Source of the DNA: Ditylenchus dipsaci
Lineage: Eukaryota; Nematoda; Chromadorea; Rhabditida; Anguinidae
Reading direction: 5' to 3'
DNA: 64,000 nt
Assembly (NCBI GenBank): GCA_004194705.1
Contig: SADC01000013.1
Span: 248,001-312,000, forward strand
Numbering within the stretch: position 1 is the first letter of the stretch; the number at the start of each line of letters is the position of its first letter. Positions 1 through 10,990 of this stretch are shown piece by piece. The position numbers were made by a program, and so were the translations under genes. The notes beneath the pieces were generated by a model. It searched no databases. It saw nothing but the letters and a program-made list of their open reading frames with translations, and was not told where the DNA came from.

Positions 1-1130
1 CACCCCCTATTTTGCGAATTTCGGGACTTTTCGAAATAATTCCTAAAATCTACTACCACCATTCGAAAAAGCGCGCTGAAAAACGGTGGTTTTGCTACAG
101 TATCGATAAGTAGCCGATATTTTTGTAAGAAATTTTTTCAAAAATGTGAAATTTCGGCGGTGCATATTTATACGACCACTTAGAACAAAGCACTATTTTG
201 CACTAAACAGAGCACTATAACAAAGCACTACCATCATTAACAGCTTTAGAATGTAAGCCCTGAATCTTAGCTACAATTTGATAGGTCAATCTTTTATTTT
301 TCATCATTCCGGAAAAAGTTATGACCATCAACAAAAAAGTGTCGATTTCTAGTCAAAATCAAAGTAAATCTAAGGAAAATGGTTGTTTGACCGCATAAAT
401 ACTGATTTTTCTTAAAATTTTTAATATCATAATTTACCAGTTAATGCACTTTTTGGAAGCTTAATATTTTTTCTACAAAATGACATGTCAGCTTTTTCAT
501 AAGATTGTACAGGGCTGAGAAACGGACGGTTTAAATTGAAAGAAGTGAAAATGTCTCAAAATAAAGCAAAAGTAGAGGTTTTTCACTTCTTTCAATTTAA
601 ACCGTCCGTTTCTCAGCCCTGTACAATCTTATGAAAAAGCTGACATGTCATTTTGTAGAAAAAATATTAAGCTTCCAAAAAGTGCATTAACTGGTAAATT
701 ATGATATTAAAAATTTTAAGAAAAATCAGTATTTATGCGGTCAAACAACCATTTTCCTTAGATTTACTTTGATTTTGACTAGAAATCGACACTTTTTTGT
801 TGATGGTCATAACTTTTTCCGGAATGATGAAAAATAAAAGATTGACTTATCAAATTGTAGCTAAGATTCAGGGCTTACATTCTAAAGCTGTTAATGATGG
901 TAGTGCTTTGTTATAGTGCTCTGTTTAGTGCAAAATAGTGCTTTGTTCTAAGTGGTCGTATAAATATGCACCGCCGAAATTTCACATTTTTGAAAAAATT
1001 TCTTACAAAAATATCGGCTACTTATCGATACTGTAGCAAAACCACCGTTTTTCAGCGCGCTTTTTCGAATGGTGGTAGTAGATTTTAGGAATTATTTCGA
1101 AAAGTCCCGAAATTCGCAAAATAGGGGGTG
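1..1130. mobile_element. Giant foldback (palindromic) element, cut by the window start
   Basis: Positions 1-551 are the near-perfect reverse complement of 580-1130, around a loop of about 28 bases (552-579). Position 1 pairs with position 1130, so the left end may lie outside the window. The motif GTGGTCGTATAAATATGCAC occurs near 952 and again, with one change, at 1129, suggesting a subterminal repeat. No protein is encoded. This is the layout of a long foldback or palindromic MITE. The family is unknown. Confidence 0.85.
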
Positions 1131-2182
1131 GTCGTATAATTATGCACCGCACTTTATATCGCGTCAACCTTTTTTGTTTACATTTTGTTTACTGCTCAAA
1201 ATGTGATGGCAATTTTTTCAGTCAGAATCAGATAGAAAAGTTATCACACCAAAATTGAATCAGACAATTGGGTAGCTTGCGAAGGTTTGACCCAGCCACA
1301 AAATAGTATGTCGGAAGGGTAGGATGGCACCTAATTGGACATTTTTGAAACCGCTACTCAAAATTCACTAAAATTTTAGCATTAAATAACCATAACTTTT
1401 TTCTTTCTATGCAGTGCCGCAACTTCAACTTTATCGAGGGAGGGGGAGGGGGTGGTAATTTGCCTAATTTTGCCTATTTTTTCTGTCAAGAGGAGTAATT
1501 ACCCTATGACCGCACCTCCCCCTCCCCTAAAATATAATCCAACCAGAGTTTTGAAACTTTCTGGAAAACAAACCATTTCGAGAAAACAAAAAATTTCAAA
1601 ATAGAAAAATATTTTATTATTTTTTAGCAACAGGGGTGACCAAGCTGTTTTCATGAAAAAAACGACAGAGGGAACCAAAATGTCTTCGGCACCGGCAACT
1701 CCAGTAGAACCGGAGTAATCTTAAAATCAGCGAGGCAGAAATTTTAATCTTTTTGAACAGAGTCTTAACGCAGTTGAATTATTGTTATTGAAGTTATTTT
1801 GCATCGATGTATGTGAGAAAATTTCAATAAAAAACATCCTTTTGAAGCGCTGGGCCACTTTTACTGTGAAATTAACGATAAAAGAAAAATCCCGTTTTTC
1901 GGGCGGGATCCCGTTTTTTTAAACTCAAAATCCCGTTCCCGTTCCCGTTTTTATTTTGGCCGAAAATCCCGTCCCGTTATCCCGCCCGCCCCCATTCGCC
2001 ATCTCTAGCTCATACAATATTTAAATTGTCATTGAATTGTCGATTTAGACTTGCAAACTTAATCCAGCCCGGGATCGGATGTTTATTTTTGGACATCGAA
2101 CCCAGCCCGGAAACTCATGCTAACTTTCATGATATTGCTCAATTTTACATATAATATATGTAGCCATGCTTCATGCTATCAG
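1131..2182. other. Intergenic, repeat remnants, no gene seen
   Basis: No convincing coding sequence. Around 1235-1320 there is a degraded copy of a dispersed unit also seen at 20716-21003 and 55878-56100 (shared stretch TAGCTTGCGAAGGTTTGA). Around 1885-1995 there is a low-complexity block built from CCCGTT and GGGCGGGA, ending in a hAT-like GAGATGG terminus on the reverse strand. Confidence 0.5.
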
Positions 2183-2515
2183 GCATCTTGACCCTGTTCA
2201 CATTACTATACTACTTCGGGTAATTCGCCTGGCCAACACCGTTTGATGCCCCTTCAGCATTTTGAACCCATTCACATCACTTTCCACTTCAGGTAATTTG
2301 CCCGAACAACACCGTTTGAATCAAACGGTTTGATGCTCCTTCAAGCATTTTGACCCTGTTCACATCACTATACTACCTCGGCAATTTGCCTGAACAACGC
2401 CGTTTAATGCCACTTCAGGCATTTTAAACCCATTCACATCACTTAAACACTTCAAGCAATTTGCCTGATCAGCACAGTTCTACACTGCTTTTTGCATTTT
2501 CACCCTGTCTACATA
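2183..2515. repeat. Tandem repeat, about 75-85 bp period, 4-5 diverged copies
   Basis: Units begin at about 2183, 2259, 2344, 2420 and 2494 with GCATTTTGACCCTGTTCAC or a variant. Each then carries 'acatcact', a C/T-rich stretch, 'aatttgcctga' and 'acaccgtttgatgcc'. Odd and even units resemble each other more closely, suggesting a higher-order dimer. No coding potential. Confidence 0.75.
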
Positions 2516-2603
2516 CAACGGCACCACTACAGTTTTTTCCGAAAGCGGCCTGTCAGTCTGACATAATTTATGGACGTTCCCTTATCCGAGGCGCTACCGA
2601 CCA

Positions 2604-2770
2604 GTGTTTGGGATTTTCAAAGCTATAATGATAATTGCTAAAATGATAGTTGCTCATAACTCGGTTTTTCAATTTATAAAAAATGCCAAATCTGATATAG
2701 ATGACCTATACCTAAAATCGAAAAGTAGATATAGGTCATCTAGCTCAGATGGCATAACCCAAAATAGTGC
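2604..2770. repeat. Dispersed unit with tRNA A-box-like motif
   Basis: The stretch TAGCTCAGATGGCATAACCC at about 2738 recurs with few changes at about 7206 (CTTAGATGGCATAACCCAGA). It resembles a tRNA A box. A clear B box was not found, so a SINE assignment is tentative. Two short direct copies of a 'gatatagatgaccta'-like sequence lie just upstream as an inverted pair. Confidence 0.3.
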
Positions 2771-2889
2771 TTTATCAACTTCTAAGAGTGTTTCAGACTG
2801 TAAAAACGATAGAAAACCTCTTTTCAGGGGTGCTCGAACATTTTTGACCAAAATTTTTTTTTCTAAAAATTGAATTTTGCCTTGGGAAA

Positions 2890-3130
2890 GGTTAATCATT
2901 TTTTCTGTGGCAAATTCACTTTTTTGTAGCAAAAATGTTTTTTTGTGGCAAATTTTTTCTGTACCCAATTAACTTTTTTATTACCAAATTTATTTTGTAG
3001 CAAATCTACTTTTTTGTGGCAAATTTACTTCTTTTTGTGGCAAATTTACTTCTTTTTGTAGCAAATTTATTTTTTTCTGTAGCAAATTTACTCTTTTCTG
3101 TAGCAAATCCAATTTTAGTCTGTAGCAGAT
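2890..3130. repeat. Tandem array of about 20-bp units
   Basis: About ten diverged copies of a unit like TTTTTGTGGCAAATTTACT. The short unit length and lack of coding potential fit an expanded terminal or subterminal repeat of a mobile element. Confidence 0.7.
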
Positions 3131-4311
3131 ATACTTGAGCTAGTGTGCTTATTTATTTATCCTAAATTCTCAAAACTTGTATGCTGAGTCTATGAAAGAC
3201 TTCGCCTTCATAAAAAAAGACAGGTTGATCAATTGCTCATAAAGCCGCTGGGCTCTATTTCTAATCTAGCACACACACCTGGCACACTCTCGGCTGCTTC
3301 ATTACTCAACAACCTCTGATGAATAAGTAATGGAATTGCGGGCTTGATTTCGGAATTGCCCCCCCCCCACCGGGAGGTGATCAGGTGGAGGAGATAACAT
3401 CATATTCGTGTTTCTCGACCCCGATTTCATGAGAAAGCCGCGCGTTTTTTTTTGGGACAAAGCTTTTTTTGGAGCAAAAAGACTTTTTTTTGGGTCAAAT
3501 TTTAGCTGGGTCAAAAAGACTTTTTTTGGTTCAAAAAGACTTTTTTTGGGTCAAAAAGACTTTTATTTGGGTCAAATATTTTTGGTCCAAAAAGACTTTT
3601 TTTTTGGGTCAAAAAAGACTTTTTTTTGGTGCAAATTGGCTTTCTTTTGGTGCAGATGGTCTTCACAGTGTTTCAAAATTCGAATTTTAGTATGTTAGGA
3701 AAATTTGGCGCCAAATAAAAAAATGGCAAAATTTTCAAAAATGGTCGATTTCAGACTATTTTTTATTTCGTGTTCCTCATCGAATTTTTTTCTCTTTAGC
3801 CTATGCATAATAATAGCCAGAATATTCCTTACACTAAGGGCTTTCGAATGAGCCATCACTTGCCCATAAAACATGCAAAATTTGAAAGCTATAATTGATT
3901 TCTGTGAAAATTTCCAAGAATTTTTTTCATCTAGTTGACTAGATTGAGATTCTAGCACTATTTTCTTGTCGAGGTTTCCTGAAACGCAACTGGAGGCTCG
4001 ATAGAGGAGTGAATTTGCTGCATTTTGGTACCAAGGACGTATACAAAAAATGCAAATTTTAGGTGTTTTATGCAAAAGTTAGATGAAAAACGCAAAAACC
4101 CCTTTTTTTACTCGGAAAAATGCCAGTTGTTTGCTTCAAATAGCCTCTAGTTTTGAAAATTCTGGTTTTACAAAAATCGGTCTGGATTTTCTGGTGCCTG
4201 AATACACAGGCTACATTTTGCTATAAAGATCGTGTGAAAAACTCTGTGGTTTTGCACTTTTTGTCTGTCGTTTATTTCGGTATAATTTGTTTACCATTTC
4301 AGGCGAGCTTA

Positions 4312-4954
4312 ATGGTCCGAACAAGACGTGCTACTGCAGTGCAGAAAGACCCGGAAACAAAGCAAGCTAACTTTATAAGGACTTCTGAAGCAAGAAGGGC
4401 TCTGGTCGAAGCAAGAAGTGCCAAGATGAGCGCCAAAGAAAAGGCCATCGCAAGAGCAGAGGAGGCAGGCAAGATCCGTCTTTGTATGCTGATTTACCTT
4501 ACTTTTTAAGCTGCGTTTAGGGAATCATCAGCCACTAGGGAGGACGTGCGACAGTGCAAGTGCAGCCTCAGGTTGAATAAGCAGCAGGATGAAGTGTATG
4601 CCAAGTTCCGCGAAGTCTTCCCTACGATGGACGTAGAAAAGGTTTGTGTCCTTGTGTCGGCAAATCACACAATAAATTTATTTTTTCTAGATAATTGCAG
4701 CCGACTTGAAAGGGGAGAACAAGAAAGCGTGTGGGCTTTTCTGCGAGGAGTTCAAGGATTCAGTGGCCTAGTACAATCTGGGAACAATTTTGCGGACGGA
4801 TGCAAGCGGGATATACGCTAAGCCTAACACTCTTATCGCTGCAAAGGTATAATTTGTACGTTGCAATACTTCCAGATCTTTCATGAATTGCTTTCAGATC
4901 ATATTTCTGGCAATTGAAGGCGCTTGAAACGTGGAAGGCATGAATGAAAAGTAG
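4312..4954 (+). pseudogene. PBDC1: PBDC1-like pseudogene (polysaccharide biosynthesis domain-containing 1)
   Basis: Exons read in order resemble the PBDC1/YPL225W family, whose human member has a DQIYSEFRKNFETL-like core. Here the core is DEVYAKFREVFPTMDVEK, then IIAADLKGENKKACGLFCEE, then YNLGTILRTDASGIYAKPN, then IIFLAIEGA and NVEGMNEK. PBDC1 is a small conserved protein reported as a chaperone for nascent eEF1A. Two in-frame stops break it: TAG just before YNLGTIL (about 4770) and TGA before NVEG (about 4926). Introns look intact (donor GTTTGT after MDVEK, donor GTATAA after the third exon), so this is not a processed copy. The first exon (MVRTRRATAVQ..., charged) joins best through a GC-AG intron and does not resemble PBDC1. 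Substitution-type stops favour a real pseudogene over a sequencing artefact. It lies between inverted repeat arrays (3450-6345). Confidence 0.75.
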
Positions 4955-5577
4955 AAGGAGAAATTCTCAGAAGATCATGATCATGCCTATGGGTTGTTGT
5001 CACTGTTTTGTTGTTTTTACGTTGCAGAGATCTTTAATAAAGAAACCTTTGGTCTATTTGAGGTTTAGAACCATATTAGCAATTTGCGAATAAAGTCTTC
5101 TGACTGTTTTAATTATGTGGTGCCAGCGCTGTACGTTACACAATTTCCCAATTGTGTGGGTCTGCAGGCTCACACGAAAAACTATAATTTGTGGAATCGG
5201 TGTATGATGCTGGAGTAAAATGTTTTGATGTGAATTTGTTATTGGCTTGAATTGGTGATAAATTTTTGCTTTTGTTTTGAAGTCTCGCTTTTTTGATATT
5301 TTTTGCACTTTAGTTATTTTATAGCGAAATTTGACGCTTTACTATCTTCGTGTATGGTGTGCTATGTGTCATAGAAGGTTGGAATGGTGTACTTATGTTT
5401 CGAAAAATTCATATTTTGCCAAAAAAAAATTACACGGAAAAAGCGAAAAAAAGAAAGAAACCAATAAATTTTGAAAAAGACTTTCAAAAATCTTGGCGTT
5501 TTGTTTAAAAACGAACCAAATAGATTTTTGTATTTTGAAACACTGTGTCTTATGACTGTTTTTCAAGAAAATATAAT

Positions 5578-5665
5578 GTCTGCTACCACCAGGATTCAAA
5601 CCTGTAACCTCAAAAATTCGGAGGGTGAATTTAGCAGCGGGGGAATTTACCACCGCCCTTAGTGA
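5578..5665 (-). repeat. tRNA-derived SINE-like copy
   Basis: On the reverse strand a GGTTACAGGTTTGAATCC segment gives a B-box/T-arm match (GGTTTGAATCC). A G-rich A-box-like GGTGGTAAATT lies about 50 bases upstream. The same head, with a TTTTTAGGTCACAGGTT-like lead-in, recurs at 49612-49695 (-) and about 55735 (+). Confidence 0.45.
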
Positions 5666-5779
5666 CCAATCACATGAACCAAAAAGAGCCATCGTTGTTT
5701 TTTTCGCTTTGTTTTGCTGTGATAATTATGCTTTTCGTTGCTTTTTTTCAATTTTCAAAAATTAAATTGTGTTCGAAAA

Positions 5780-6080
5780 TCCGTATTCGACACGGACCGT
5801 ATGAAAAACACGGTCTGTGCCAAAAATTTTGCAGGAATTCTTCTCATAAATTTGGCGTTCGAATAAATTAAAAGTGGCACTCAAAAAAATTAATGTACCT
5901 GCTAACTAAAAACGGTCCGTGTTTGCGGACACGGATACGGACACGGCCCATTGGGTGCAGCCCATAAGCTAAGTTTCTGAGCGATAAAGTCTATCTGACT
6001 GGAATTCTGATCCGCTCAATCGATTTTTCTCGCAAAAATTTAACCGCTTCTTAGTAAACCCCACAAAAACCAGTTAAATG
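5780..6080. repeat. Short inverted CGGTCCGTGT motifs and part of a dispersed repeat
   Basis: Motifs around ACGGACCGTAT and GGTCCGTGTTTGCGGACACGG repeat in both orientations at 5788-5955. From about 5985 a segment (GGAATTCTGATCCGCTCAAT, then TTAGTAAACCCC) matches dispersed copies at 26466-26660 and 28475-28580. Confidence 0.4.
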
Positions 6081-6545
6081 CCCACAAACATACTTTACGT
6101 GTTAGAAAAATAAAAAGGAATGCAGAATTACAACTAAAAAAATTTGCATCAAAAGAAAGCCAATTTGCTCCAAAAAAAGCTTTTTTGACCCAAAAAAAGT
6201 CTTTTTGCCCCAAAAAAAAAGTCTTTTTTGACCCAAAAAAAAATCTTTTTGACCCAGCTAAAATTTGACCCAAAAAAAGTCTTTTTGGACCAAAAATATT
6301 TGACCCAAAAAAAGTCTTTTTGACCCAAAAAAAAGCTTTGTCCGTTTTTTTGATTCTGAGAAAAAAAATTCGAACCACAGGGGGGGGATTTTGGGGGTAT
6401 CATAATTTTTCAGTCAAAATTTGAAAATTTTAAATTGGCGCCTTTTGAATTTAAAGGGAATAAGGGCTGTATAGAGAGGGGAAGGGAATAAAGGGAGGCC
6501 ACTAATCACACAGGGGCCACTAACAAGATGATGTTGAACATAGTT

Positions 6546-6760
6546 TCGAATACTGGAACCTACCGCATAAAGAAACTCTGGTATGCATATTGTTTTTATG
6601 AATCCAGAGTTACTCCGAGTGATTGGTGTCTAAGGTATGTGGGTGTGCGCATCTCCGAGAAGTACTCTTGAGATGCGCGCACTCACTTACCTTAGACATG
6701 ATTCCGAGAAGTACTCTTGATCAAAAAATGCATATAGAGTCTCTTTTTGCCACGGCCCAG
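6546..6760 (+). mobile_element. Foldback family with splice-donor-like arms, copy A
   Basis: Starts near CCTACCGCATAAAGAAACTC and ends near CTCTTTTTGCC. A central hairpin is formed by TGTGCGCATCTC and GAGATGCGCGCACTCA. Each arm, read outward to centre, contains TCTAAG followed by GTATGT or GTAAGT, a strong 5' splice-site match. Copy B (7380-7577) is almost its exact reverse complement. Related copies are at 42308-42545 and 54660-54905, with half copies at 6878-6965, 32340-32450 and 44850-44975. Confidence 0.7.
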
Positions 6761-6765
6761 CGGAA

Positions 6766-7379
6766 AAACATGGTGAGGCAGTCGAAGAATACATATATTT
6801 ACTTTTCTATTGTTCTGCCATAAAAGTGGACCCCTTTATCCCCTGGGAGGGGGGGGGGGGGGTGCTTGGTTGGTTAAAGGTGCGCGCACTGACTTACCTT
6901 AGACATGATTCCGAGCGAGACTCTTGATCATACATGCATAAAAGACTCATTTTGTCCAGCTCCACTGACCAAAACGTGGTAGGATACCTTGATATAATGG
7001 TCTGTTCCGTTGTGGATCTATTAAAAGTAGTGAATAATGATGGCTGGGAGCCGAGATAGAGACAAAAACGTGTTTGAAAAATTGTCCCGTGTCCCGCGGG
7101 AGTATGAATGGGGCTTTACAAAGTCTACCTCCATATCTACCCCCACTCTCTCTTTTGCCATTTTACCCGAAACACCAACGACGGTGAAGAAATTAAGGCC
7201 AGAGTAGCTTAGATGGCATAACCCAGAATCGCGTTTTATTAACCGAAGTGTTGCGCTTCTCAAAATGGTGGAGCAAAATGTGGCTATGGTTGAAAGAATT
7301 ATCATCATGCATTGTATTGATGGTAAATTCGGTAAGCTTGAGCAATTCGGTTGCAGTGACGAAGTGATTCTTCAACTGG
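6766..7379. other. Spacer between foldback copies A and B, no gene seen
   Basis: Contains a G-run (6849-6862), a half copy of the foldback family (about 6878-6965), and a repeat of the A-box-like GATGGCATAACCCA motif at about 7210. Short open frames on the reverse strand (7021-7308) have no recognisable domain. Confidence 0.45.
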
Positions 7380-7577
7380 GCCGTGGCAAAAAAGACTCTA
7401 TATGCATTTTTTGATCAAGAGTACTTCTCGGAATCATGTCTAAGGTAAGTGAGTGCGCGCATCTCAAGAGTACTTCTCGGAGATGCGCACACCCACATAC
7501 CTTAGACACCAATCACTCGGAGTAACTCTGGATTCATAAAAACAATATGCATACCAGAGTTTCTTTATGCGGTAGGC
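7380..7577 (-). mobile_element. Foldback family, copy B (inverted relative to copy A)
   Basis: Near-exact reverse complement of 6546-6760, including the GTAAGTGAGTGCGCGCATC motif and the central hairpin. Its right end GGTAGGCCCCAGCTAACAAAAC is the reverse complement of the left flank of the copy at 54660 (GTTTTGTTAGCTGGGGCC), which defines a likely element boundary. Confidence 0.7.
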
Positions 7578-8099
7578 CCCAGCTAACAAAACTATCAACA
7601 ACTACTATCAAAACATCAACAACTACCGTGTCGCCATAGGGTCTAAGAAGTGGTGGTGGTGGTCATTCTTTTACTTTGGGGTTGACACTGCTGTCCACAA
7701 CGCTTGGCAATTGTGGAGAAAAGGTAATCCGAAGACTGATTATCTGGCGTTCCGCCGCTAAGTCGCCACATCTTACTTGCGTATGTACGCCAATCCATCA
7801 ACAGGGACTGGCCGAAAATCCTTAGAGCCTCGTCAAATAACTTTCAAGCGGGGGATGGGACAAAACACCGCAGGGACAAAACACCGCATAGGACAAAACA
7901 CCGCCGTGCCAAAACACCGCCGGACAAAACACCGCGGGACAAAATACCGCGAGCCAAAACACCGCCATGACAAAACACCGCCGGACAAAACACCGCCTAG
8001 GACAAAACACCGCCGTTGTTAAAACTACCTATCCTGCTATCTTCATAAGCTTGGATTAACCTTTTTTCTGTAATGTACTTTTTTGTCAGAAATCTGCAA

Positions 8100-10364
8100 A
8101 TGGATGATCTATTAAAAAGACCCTACGCCGCTTTCTCAAACAAAGGCGCGAAGAAGTACGTGCATGAAGGAAGGATGTACGTCAAGAATCGCGATCTCAG
8201 AGGTACTAACAGAGGGAAACTTTCGGCAGAGTGCGATCAGCGGGCGATAGGATGCAAAGGAAGAGCTTGGTTTTACGAAGAAGGTCAGTTCATCAAGTAA
8301 GTTATTTTGGTCGTTTTAATTCCTCTTATAATATTTTTGGCTTAAGAATGGTGTCAGAGCATGGATGCGAAGCAAATCCGTCTCACATTGCTGTGACTGC
8401 CATAAGAAATGAAGAAAAACGGTTAGCTACAACTACTACAATGGTAATCATTGAGTCCTTATTTATTTCTTACAAACATTCATTGCAGCGAACAGGAGAA
8501 ATATTGGCACAGGTCCGGAACAAAGCAAGAACTTCTGGAGTTCAGGGTGAGTTGCCGAGAGCTGAAGCTAGAAAGCGAGGAATTCGAAGAGCCAGAACAG
8601 ATTCTGAAGACTGTAAGCCTCCTGCTATTCCGACTTCTTTGGAGGTTTTTATATAAGCGTGAAGTTACTGATTTCATATGTCTATTTCAAAGCGTAATTA
8701 TCCCCTTCTCGTACCAAGTTTATGAAGCCGTCTACGGGCGTGATCCTGACAAATGGTTGCTAGCAGATTCCGCGTTTGATAAGGCGATCGGAGGAAGGGT
8801 TTTCGTATTTGGCCGAAAAAGCTACACCCAGTGGATGGCAACAGTCAAAAAGGTGTTCGTTGATGGGACTTTCCGAATTTCACCTCCTCTGTTTGAACAG
8901 GTCCTAACTTATTTACATAATCTATATTATGGAATTTTATTTGCTGCAGGTTTTTGTGGTGCTTGCCAAAAGAAATGAATACGTCTTTCCCATCGCAACG
9001 GCCTTGCTTCCAAACAAAAGGGCTGTCACATATCGAAAATTCTTTCAAATGGTACATGATGTGTTTCCACAGCTCAACCCTCAAGGAGTCTCATGTGATT
9101 ATGAACTGGCCATTCAGAATGCAGCTCGCGGAGAATGGGAGGGTGTATCGATCGATGGTTGCTACTGGCATCTCTGCTCCAACCTTTACAAGCATCTTGA
9201 ACAAGAGGGTCTCTCTGCTCAGTACGATAGCGATGCTCAGTTTGCTCATGAGGTACGTTGATATAATTTTCAGAGTATCTTTTACTTAGTTTTAGTGCCG
9301 CAAAATTGTGGCATTAGCATGTGTTCCTATCTCGCACCTTGATGAATGCTTCACGTCACTGAGATGGAATCTTCCAGCCGTTTTAAGTCCAATTCTAGAT
9401 TGGTTTGAAAACTACTATCTTGGTAATTGTTATCTCGTTTGAAATACTTCTATTCTTTGATTTTCAGGCCCTATGCAGCCTGATGGAGTTCGCAAAACAG
9501 CTCGCTTTCCAATAGACTCGTGGAATCTCGTTGAGAGGATTGAAAATGGTGAAAACAGAACAAACAACTACGCTGGTTAATTTCGTATGGTAAAGATTTG
9601 CTTTAAAATCTAAAGATTTTAGAAGCTCATCATCGTAAGGTTGCTTGCGAACTGGGGGTTTGTCATCCAAATTTATGGAGATTCATCGATTCAATGAAGG
9701 TAATATTTGACTTGATTTGCTTTATGAATCGCTTTGTACGGTTACATGTTAAGCTTGTCCAACGAGGCGTAGATGAAGCTTACAGTGAAATGGTTCTTGG
9801 ACATGCACCGCCCGTCAAGCTCAAGAAATACCGAATGGCTGATGAAAGAATGCTCGCTTTGGTAAAGAAGGCTGTTAAAGCGTGGAGTGAAATTGTCCCT
9901 ATGGATTCTAAAATAATCTCATTCATATTATAGGTGCATAGCTTGCTTGGAGTACAAAGACGAGGAGGAGCATGAGCGAGTGCGACGAGAAATGATGGCA
10001 TTCCTCCTAGGCAACAAGCATCATTCGTGGATCAAATACTTTGGAGGCGCTGATGGGGTGTATGAATACGCTAGGAAGTTTTCTCAACTCGGGGAATGGG
10101 GCAGCAGCATGCAACTCATCTTGGCCTCCAAGCTCTACAACACTAACTTCATCCTCTATCAACCGGACCAATTGCCTCGCTTCGTACCATTCTTCGTCGA
10201 CAAGGTTGGTTAGCTGAACTTATTTTGTTGGTAATGGTTTATTTGGGTGGATTCAGGACTTTCTTTCCGGTAGCATGGAGCCGCGTGTGGGATTCATTCG
10301 TTTTCAGGGATTTCCAAAAGAGCATTTTGATGTGGCGAAATTTGAGATGAAGGAAATTATTTGA
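8100..10364 (+). CDS. MULE transposase with FLYWCH-like finger and C-terminal OTU-like domain
   Basis: Multi-exon gene. The start near MDDLLKRPYAAF (8100) is chosen as the first Met before conserved sequence; an upstream Met at 8073 is possible. A FLYWCH/WRKY-GCM-like finger (C-x6-C, then H and C/H: ECDQRAIGCKGRAWFYEEG, then SEHGCEANPSH) spans roughly residues 55-95. The MULE catalytic core follows: VFVDGTFRISP (first Asp), SCDYELAIQNA (second Asp), GCYWHLCSNLYKHL (CxxH region) and RTNNYAEAHHR (Glu). The last exons (about 9936-10364) read RREMMAFLLGNKHHSW, then GEWGSSMQLILASKLYN, then EHFDVAKFE, like the second half of an OTU cysteine protease. The expected Asp-x-x-Cys motif is not found cleanly: near 9910-9945 the frame shifts by one and the Cys position appears as Ser. 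Excision and integration are the expected roles. The OTU function is unknown. Confidence 0.8.
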
Positions 10365-10990
10365 GTGTTATAGTGCTAACCTTTGTTTGTCCTTTGAGTT
10401 GTTGTTATGAGCTTGTTTCAATAAAGTTGGTGGTTGTTACGACTCATTACGACTCATTGCATGGCGATGGAAAAATTGTACTCTTCATTAAAGAGTCTTT
10501 AAAGAGTCTTTAAAATTGTTCACAAATTTTATTTTTTTGAAATTATAGTACTTTATCCTCGTCCTCGTACTCGTACTTCTTAATTTTTAGGTTCGTACTC
10601 GTACTCGTACTCGTACCTCTATTTTTCAGCTGCTCGTACTTCGTACTCGTAGTACGAGTACGGTACAAGTACGAGTACGAGTACGAAATACGAGTACGAG
10701 TTCCAACACTGATTGAGCGGAGAAAAATTACTCTTTGACTAAAATTGATATTTGCGGCTAGATATTTGCAGATAACGATGAAGATACGGTCCAATACCCA
10801 AATAGCAAAGTAAAACTAGTTTGCAAACATGGTCTAGTCAAACAGTAATAGAATCAGGGTTTCGAACATCCTGAGGTAAGACAAAAGTGCCAGAAAACAA
10901 AAAAAGACAGAGATAGAACTCCTCTTTCACTGAGATTAAGATCTCCACGACATCCCACATGAATCTCCACCCATAACTGGAAAAATGAAA
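10365..10990. other. MULE 3' region with GTACGA hairpin repeat
   Basis: Follows the transposase stop and precedes the right terminal array. A poly-A-like signal AATAAA lies at 10421. Positions 10555-10705 are a simple repeat of TACTCG on the left turning into GTACGA on the right, so it folds on itself. No further gene seen. Confidence 0.6.

Larger units (their letters stand above)
3450..6345. mobile_element. Element with inverted tandem-repeat ends enclosing a host-gene pseudogene
   Basis: The left array at 3452-3660 has about 20-bp units of the form TTTTTTTGGGTCAAAAAGAC. The right array at 6140-6340 has the same units on the opposite strand. The outermost shared motif is GGACAAAGC on both sides. 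A run GTTTTTTT flanks both ends and could be a target duplication, but poly-T makes this weak. Between the arrays lies the PBDC1-like pseudogene, so this could be a transposon carrying a captured host gene. No transposase is visible, so it would be non-autonomous. Confidence 0.55.

Noticed and set aside
3408..3698. Open frames rich in FFGSKRLFLGQ-type repeats (also 6040-6403 reverse)
   Set aside because: They are translations of the short tandem DNA repeat at the element ends, not proteins.
7853..8017. Regular short repeats resembling a CRISPR array
   Set aside because: Units are contiguous with no unique spacers, the array is mirrored at 10994-11150, and the sequence is eukaryotic.
7777..8022. 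Open frames rich in TKHR/PPRT repeats over the MULE terminal array (and the mirror set at 10854-11174)
   Set aside because: They translate the GGACAAAACACCGC array. The only real coding part inside is the end of the piggyBac left piece before 7850.
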